From assembly GCA_052061695.1 (NCBI GenBank), contig JBPZEY010000006.1: DNA of 64,000 nt. One strand, 5' to 3'. Every line of letters begins with the position of its first letter. The first letter of the stretch is position 1. The notes beneath the pieces are model-generated. The model saw only the letters and a program-made list of their open reading frames with translations, made no database searches and had not been told where the DNA came from. Of the stretch, positions 59,993-64,000 are shown one piece after another. Both the position numbers and the translations under genes were made by a program. Source of the DNA: Alkalicoccus luteus. Lineage in GTDB: Bacteria; Bacillota; Bacilli; Bacillales; Salisediminibacteriaceae.

Positions 59993-60187
59993 TTGACGTA
60001 TGCGGAACTGCTTTCCCATCTACGCACATACCACATGATTGTTTATACTGGCGATGCCAGAGCCGATCTCGAGATGATAGCAGATGAACTGAAGGAACAA
60101 TATCAACTAGGTATTATTGATAGCGATTTTTATCGGGAGGCGATGCAGGCAGTCTACGAGAAGAGAAATCGGCTGTCAACAACATAG
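59993..60187 (+). CDS. yqgQ: YqgQ protein (DUF910)
   Basis: A 64-residue helical protein of the DUF910 family, found upstream of glcK in Bacilli. The start is TTG at 59993 with AGGAGGGG 6 bases upstream; TATAAT at 59963-59968 may be the -10 box. The protein may bind single-stranded nucleic acid by structural analogy, but function is not established. Confidence 0.92.
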   Translation: MTYAELLSHLRTYHMIVYTGDARADLEMIADELKEQYQLGIIDSDFYREAMQAVYEKRNRLSTT

Positions 60188-60263
60188 ATGCAGTTTCCTG
60201 CTGAAGAAAAAATACACGACAATACATATACAGATTTTCTGTTTAAAAGAGAGGGGAATACGG

Positions 60264-61235
60264 ATGGGAAAGTTAGAGTCATTGGTAGCGGGGATAGATG
60301 TAGGAGGAACGACGGTGAAAATAGCCCTGATTGATCAGGAGGGCACCATTCATCAGAAATGGGAAATTCCTACGAATCAGCAGGCGCAAGGTGCCTATAT
60401 TATGGAGGAGACTGCGGCTTCTATTAAGGCGAAATTAAAACAGGATAATCTGTCGATTGTTGCAGCTGGCGTGGGGGCACCCGGCTTCATTGATGTTGAG
60501 CATGGCATCATCACCGAAGCAGTTAATGTCGGATGGAAAGACTATGCACTAAAACAGGAGCTTGAAGCGCTCCTGCATGTGCCGGTCGTAGTCGATAACG
60601 ATGCTAACCTCGCTGCCGGGGGTGAAAAATGGAAAGGCTCCGGCGCCGGGGCGTCTAATTTGCTTGCCGTCACGCTTGGAACGGGCGTCGGCGGAGGCAT
60701 AATTGCCGGCGGAGAAATCATTCACGGCGAATTCGGCATGGCTGGTGAGATCGGACACATTCAATCTGTCCGGGAAAACGGAGCACGCTGTAACTGTGGG
60801 AAGAACGGCTGTCTTGAAACGGTTTCTTCGGCAACTGGCATAGCTCGGCTGGGACTGGAGAAAGTGCAAACAGAACGCCGCGGGTATCTGCAGGAACGAT
60901 TAGCCGAACAGGGAACGATTTCTGCCAAGGATGTACTGGATGGTGCCCGTGCAGGTGATCCGGACGCAGAAAGTGTTTTTGAAGAAGCAGCGGAGCACTT
61001 AGGCTTTGCGCTTGCTAATCTCTGTAACTCATTAAATCCTGAAGTGATAGTCGTCGGTGGAGGTGTATCTAAGGGAGGAACGTTTCTGACAGATGCTATT
61101 TCCCGTCATTTTAAGCGGTTTGCCATACCGGTAATCGGTGAAAAGACGAAAATACACCTTGCCGTGCTCGGTAATGATGCAGGTGTGATTGGTGCAGCAT
61201 GGTTAGCATCTAAAACGTTCTTGAAAGGGGCATGA
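60264..61235 (+). CDS. glcK: Glucokinase (ROK family)
   Basis: Cytosolic ROK kinase (323 residues) that phosphorylates glucose with ATP. The N-terminal phosphate loop GIDVGGTTVKIALID, DNDANLAAGGE with the catalytic Asp, the zinc motif CNCGKNGCLE and the C-terminal EVIVVGGGVS are present. The frame opens at 60117, but AGAGGGGAA lies 7 bases before the ATG at 60264. It follows yqgQ, its usual neighbour. Confidence 0.95.
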   Translation: MGKLESLVAGIDVGGTTVKIALIDQEGTIHQKWEIPTNQQAQGAYIMEETAASIKAKLKQDNLSIVAAGVGAPGFIDVEHGIITEAVNVGWKDYALKQELEALLHVPVVVDNDANLAAGGEKWKGSGAGASNLLAVTLGTGVGGGIIAGGEIIHGEFGMAGEIGHIQSVRENGARCNCGKNGCLETVSSATGIARLGLEKVQTERRGYLQERLAEQGTISAKDVLDGARAGDPDAESVFEEAAEHLGFALANLCNSLNPEVIVVGGGVSKGGTFLTDAISRHFKRFAIPVIGEKTKIHLAVLGNDAGVIGAAWLASKTFLKGA

Positions 61236-61242
61236 CAGCTTT

Positions 61243-61782
61243 ATGAAGGGGAATAAAACAGTTATCTTTCTGCCTCTTGCCGTCATGGCTATGCTTTTCG
61301 TATTTGGTTATGTGTCGATGAGCGGAACAGGCGGATTTACAAACACCGATCTGGAAGAAAATCTGGAGCTTACGGTTCGCCAGGAGGCGCCGCTTCAGCT
61401 GAACTGGCAATGGGGAAGTTTTCCGGAGGATGGAATCGCAGGGCAGGATTATGTAGAAATTATCTCTGAATCGGAGCCTGATTCGGTCAATCTGACACTT
61501 ACGCACGGTGATGAAACGCTGTACGAAAGCAGCTCCTGGTTTCAGACAGAGCATGGTTTTGCGGTTGCGTTTCCAACCTATACAGATGGTGAACAGATAA
61601 TCGGAGCTCTCGGCCAGGTAGAGTTTGGCGGAATGGAACCAGAAATGATGGATGAAGTTCGTTATCATCATACGTGGGCTGACGCAGAAATAGACGAAGA
61701 TACTCCTGATCTGGAAGCGGAGCTTGCCGATTTGCTTCCAGCTAATTCCTGGACGAAGCGGCTATCGGGGGAGGAGCTGTGA
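61243..61782 (+). CDS. Exported acidic protein of unknown function
   Basis: A 179-residue protein with an N-terminal membrane anchor or signal (about 5-24) followed by an acidic, beta-rich exported part. I do not recognise a family. It starts 7 bases after glcK (AAAGGGG) and overlaps the DUF1385-like gene by 4 bases, so all three are in one operon. Its N-terminus and acidity suggest exposure on the outside of the membrane. Confidence 0.78.
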   Translation: MKGNKTVIFLPLAVMAMLFVFGYVSMSGTGGFTNTDLEENLELTVRQEAPLQLNWQWGSFPEDGIAGQDYVEIISESEPDSVNLTLTHGDETLYESSSWFQTEHGFAVAFPTYTDGEQIIGALGQVEFGGMEPEMMDEVRYHHTWADAEIDEDTPDLEAELADLLPANSWTKRLSGEEL

Positions 61783-62459
61783 AAATCTCTGGGCTGTCAC
61801 ACGCCAGAGGTATTTTCTTTATTGGTCCAACAAGTATCTCGGAGGTAAAAGATTCGACGGTCTATGAGCCTGTAAAAAAAACAGCTCTATGGCAGTTGGA
61901 GCTGTTAATGAAGGCATGGCGGAGCCTCTCGCTGCCGTTCCAGGCCGCTATCCTGCTGCCGACAGCTGTTTTTCTCACGGCAGGAGTGTGGCAGCAGGAA
62001 TGGTTCTGGCTGCATGCTGCGATCCTTTATCTAATCTCGTTTCATTTCTGGTTTCCTCAGCAGCTGAGGCGCTATCACGGTGCAGAGCATATGGCATTTA
62101 CAATTCGCAGACAGCGGCTGCCGCAGGCAAAATGGATGGAAGCCGACGTACGAAACGCCGGCTGTTCCACTGCTCCTGCCTTTACGGCATGCCTGTATCT
62201 TGCTGTGCTGCTGCCAGTGCACGGTCTTGAAATGCACGGTTTTCTGCTCATTGCAGCTGCACTCGGAGCGGCCCTGCTCACAGAACTGCTGCGAAGGCGC
62301 TTTCCTGAGCGCTTGTTCTTTCTCACGCGGGTCTCAGGCAGCCTGCAGAAGAATGCTACAACAGCACTTCCAAATCAGGCTGCTGTGGCGTGTGCGGTGG
62401 AAAGTCTTGAAAAATTAATAAACTGCGAAAAAACACCGGTCAGCGCGAAATCGCGCTAA
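61779..62459 (+). CDS. Divergent DUF1385-like membrane protein
   Basis: A 226-residue protein with about four membrane helices (two at 55-95, two at 155-190). RRYHGAEHMAFT and NAGCSTAPAFTACLY resemble the YHGAEH and HxRCGT motifs of DUF1385 proteins, with the Arg and first His missing. Function is unknown; the conserved His and Cys may bind a metal. The start is GTG at 61779 overlapping the previous stop. Its end overlaps a hairpin that terminates the convergent gene. Confidence 0.75.
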   Translation: MKISGLSHARGIFFIGPTSISEVKDSTVYEPVKKTALWQLELLMKAWRSLSLPFQAAILLPTAVFLTAGVWQQEWFWLHAAILYLISFHFWFPQQLRRYHGAEHMAFTIRRQRLPQAKWMEADVRNAGCSTAPAFTACLYLAVLLPVHGLEMHGFLLIAAALGAALLTELLRRRFPERLFFLTRVSGSLQKNATTALPNQAAVACAVESLEKLINCEKTPVSAKSR

Positions 62460-62466
62460 CCGGTGT
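62433..62466 (-). terminator. Terminator of the DUF2759 gene
   Basis: ACACCGGT-AGCGCG pairs with CGCGCT-ACCGGTGT (one mismatch). On the minus strand it is followed by TTTTTT. It overlaps the end of the opposing gene. Confidence 0.85.
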
Positions 62467-62477
62467 CTGTCGTAGCG

Positions 62478-62663
62478 TCAGGCAACAACGCCGCCGCCGC
62501 CTGTAAAGATGACTGCAAAAAGTGTACGGACAGAGAACCATCCAAATACGGCTACTGAAACAAAGGCAAATCCAGCTCCAAACACATTTTTGCGCTTCAT
62601 CTCTTTAATCATGCCAAGTAAAGATAAAATAGTAACACCAAGAGTTATGAGTCCAAGAAACAT
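62478..62663 (-). CDS. Small membrane protein of the DUF2759 family
   Basis: A 61-residue protein with two membrane helices separated by a basic loop (KEMKRKNVFGAGFAFVSVAVFGWFSV). The pattern fits DUF2759, found as YqgW in B. subtilis at this place. The frame opens at 62732, but GGAGG lies about 8 bases before the ATG at 62663. It is a single gene with its own terminator. Function is unknown. Confidence 0.85.
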   Translation of the reverse strand: MFLGLITLGVTILSLLGMIKEMKRKNVFGAGFAFVSVAVFGWFSVRTLFAVIFTGGGGVVA

Positions 62664-62838
62664 GCATGTAACCTCCTTCTCGCAAGCTGACAATAAATAT
62701 GTAGCAGCCTGAAAATACGAAACTGCTTCCATATTTTATTTTACTTTTTTTCTGCAGATTTGTCGAGAGAAGTCTTGCATTTCCATCGGGCGTAAAGGAG
62801 AATGTGACAATACATTGACAATAATGGAGGGAATCGAT

Positions 62839-63477
62839 ATGAAAATTGAACAGCTGCCACTCGGTGCGCTGCAGACAAATTGTTATATTATCTATGAGAA
62901 AAGCAGTGCAATCGTCGTAGACCCGGGCGGTAATTTTGACCAGTTGAATAACCGGATTCACGAGCTTGATGTCACTGTTCAGGCTATTCTGCTGACACAC
63001 GCCCACTTTGATCATATTGGTGCTTTACAGGAAGCCGCAGATACGTGGAATTGTCCGGTTTATCTGCACGAAGCTGAGAAGGAGTGGCTTGGAGATCCGG
63101 ATAAAAACGGTTCATCTAAGTTTCCAGGTATCGTTCATGTCACTGCCTCAGAAGCAGACGTGCTCTGGACAGATACCGGAGATAAAAGCGTAGGAGATTT
63201 CAAATTCGTTCTCATGCACACCCCTGGCCATTCTCCCGGAAGCGTAACGTATTACTTCCCGCAGCTTCAAACAGCTGTTTCAGGTGATGTTCTGTTTAAA
63301 GGTGGAGTAGGCAGGACAGATTTATATGAAGGTGATCACGACTTACTGATGGAGACCATTCATGAGACGATGCTTTCCCTGCCGGAGGACACGAAGGTTT
63401 TAAGCGGACACGGACCGGAAACGGTAATTGGTATTGAAATGGACACGAACCCTTTTATTAACGGATTCGGCTGGTAG
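62839..63477 (+). CDS. yqgX: MBL-fold hydrolase YqgX (glyoxalase II-like)
   Basis: Metallo-beta-lactamase fold protein (212 residues). The metal-binding motif HAHFDH is H54, H56, D58 and H59, with HTPGHSPGS and GVGRTDL completing the site. Relatives hydrolyse thioesters such as S-lactoylglutathione or bacillithiol adducts. The frame opens at 62815, but GGAGGGA before the ATG at 62839 sets the start. The sequence downstream has been altered by an insertion sequence. Confidence 0.93.
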   Translation: MKIEQLPLGALQTNCYIIYEKSSAIVVDPGGNFDQLNNRIHELDVTVQAILLTHAHFDHIGALQEAADTWNCPVYLHEAEKEWLGDPDKNGSSKFPGIVHVTASEADVLWTDTGDKSVGDFKFVLMHTPGHSPGSVTYYFPQLQTAVSGDVLFKGGVGRTDLYEGDHDLLMETIHETMLSLPEDTKVLSGHGPETVIGIEMDTNPFINGFGW

Positions 63478-63540
63478 CCGACAATAATAAAACAATAAAA
63501 ACCACCCGGCATGAACGGGGCCACTGAAAAAGTCCTTGAT

Positions 63541-63584
63541 GAAGACTAGAAACGTCCTTGTGGACGTTTTTGGTCTTCTTTATC
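63541..63584 (+). terminator. Hairpin at the IS left end
   Basis: GAAGAC-tag-AAACGTCC pairs with GGACGTTT-ttg-GTCTTC over TTGT and runs into T-rich sequence. Such hairpins protect insertion sequences from read-through; here it may also stop yqgX transcription. Confidence 0.8.
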
Positions 63585-63652
63585 TTTTTTGCTCCCTTTT
63601 TCCCAGATGATCGTCTATACTTAGTTTACTACTTGGAAAGCGGGTGGCGACC

Positions 63653-64000
63653 ATGCTTCGTCGACAATCATCGGTGCCGCTAAGTCCGTATCTGGCCCTC
63701 TATGACCTCCTGATCCCGAAGGATCACATGCTCCGCCGTATGCAGGAGCTCGTCGACTTTTCGTTTGTGTATGAGGAACTGCAGGAGAAGTACTGCCCCG
63801 ACCATGGCCGACAGGCCATTGATCCTGTCCGCATGTTTAAATACCTCCTGCTTAAAACGATTTATGATCTATCCGATGTCGATCTGGTCGAACGGACGAA
63901 GGTCGACATGTCCTTTAAATTCTTTTTAGATATGGCTCCGGAAGAAGATGTGATTAACCCCAGTTCCCTCACCAAATTTCGCAAGCTGCGGCTGCAGGAC
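63653..64000 (+). CDS. IS1182 family transposase, N-terminal part
   Basis: An ATG at 63653 opens 116 codons without a stop up to the window edge. MLRRQSSVPLSPYLALYDLLIPKDH, then FVYEELQEKYC, DPVRMFKYLLLKTIYDLSD and NPSSLTKFRKLRL match the DUF772-containing N-terminus of IS1182 transposases (DDE type). Only a weak ribosome site (GGGTGG) precedes it. The catalytic domain lies outside the window, so intactness cannot be judged. Confidence 0.88.
   Translation, partial: MLRRQSSVPLSPYLALYDLLIPKDHMLRRMQELVDFSFVYEELQEKYCPDHGRQAIDPVRMFKYLLLKTIYDLSDVDLVERTKVDMSFKFFLDMAPEEDVINPSSLTKFRKLRLQD

Larger units (their letters stand above)
63520..64000 (+). mobile_element. Left end of an IS1182-type insertion sequence
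   Basis: The element begins near 63520 with GCCACTGAAAAAGTCC, contains a strong hairpin at 63541-63578 and a transposase gene that runs off the right edge. The sequence just before it, ACCACCCG-GCATGAA-CGGG at 63501-63519, looks like the left arm and loop of a terminator hairpin for yqgX cut off by the insertion. The right end and target duplication are not in the window. Confidence 0.8.

Noticed and set aside
60117..60263. 49-codon extension of GlcK overlapping yqgQ
   Set aside because: It runs out of frame through yqgQ; the ATG at 60264 has a good ribosome binding site and the ROK N-terminus.

Overview
The window is a chromosomal segment of a Bacillaceae-type member of the Bacillota. The evidence is the gene order dnaK-dnaJ-prmA-rsmE-mtaB-rpsU-yqeY ... 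phoH-pgpH-ybeY-dgkA-cdd-era-recO-glyQS-ccpN-yqfL-yqxD-dnaG-sigA-cccA-trmK-yqfO-ispH-cshB-nfo ... zur-yqfW-ispG ... sodA-pbpA-rpmG-yqgN-yqgP-yqgQ-glcK ... yqgX, which follows the B. subtilis yqe/yqf/yqg region closely. Bacillus-style ribosome binding sites, ATGA-type overlaps, TTG and GTG starts and sigma-A promoters are seen throughout. Many surface and exported proteins are rich in Asp and Glu (the PgpH ectodomain, cytochrome c, PBP, DUF1002 protein), and the sporulation pair yqfC-yqfD is missing between yqfB and phoH. From this I infer a halophilic or alkaliphilic, possibly non-sporulating lineage of the Alkalicoccus/Marinococcus kind; the species cannot be named from the sequence.

Layout. 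1-5.7 kb: chaperone, ribosome and tRNA modification genes. 5.9-9.4 kb: an orphan acidic protein, then an NfeD-FloA membrane-microdomain operon behind a sigma-W-like promoter. 9.5-15.7 kb: phoH to recO. 15.7-19 kb: a glycine T-box leader controlling glyQS. 19-24.1 kb: ccpN, yqfL and the yqxD-dnaG-sigA macromolecular synthesis operon. 24.2-32.1 kb: a membrane protein, a phosphodiesterase, cccA, trmK, yqfO, ispH, a CarD-like regulator, cshB and nfo. 32.2-34.7 kb: a manganese ABC transporter with a MntR-like operator and a lytic transglycosylase. 34.9-38.7 kb: polyphosphate kinase and exopolyphosphatase. 38.8-41.8 kb: a zinc ABC transporter with two permeases plus zur, behind a Zur box. 41.9-49.8 kb: yqfW, ispG, a DUF1002 protein with a sigma-M-like promoter, a small NfeD protein, two SinR-like regulators, a DUF1189 protein and a Na/Pi cotransporter. 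49.9-50.7 kb: three tRNAs and a yqkB-like gene with an in-frame TGA. 50.8-56.7 kb: sodA, a 6S-like RNA, pbpA, small membrane proteins, rpmG, yqgN and a DUF92 protein. 56.7-63.5 kb: ldh under a perfect Rex box, rhomboid yqgP, yqgQ-glcK and yqgX. 63.5-64.0 kb: the left end of an IS1182-type element that runs off the window.

The window is notable for readable regulation. Metal uptake is split between a MntR-type and a Zur-type operator. Phosphate handling appears coordinated by two arrays of PhoP half-sites at an 11-bp period, one before the Na/Pi cotransporter and one before ppk. Envelope-stress promoters precede the NfeD/FloA and DUF1002 genes. Redox control is visible at ldh. The most unusual single item is the TGA that replaces the second cysteine of the conserved Cys-Gly-Cys motif in the yqkB-like gene. 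I saw no CRISPR array, prophage or defence island.
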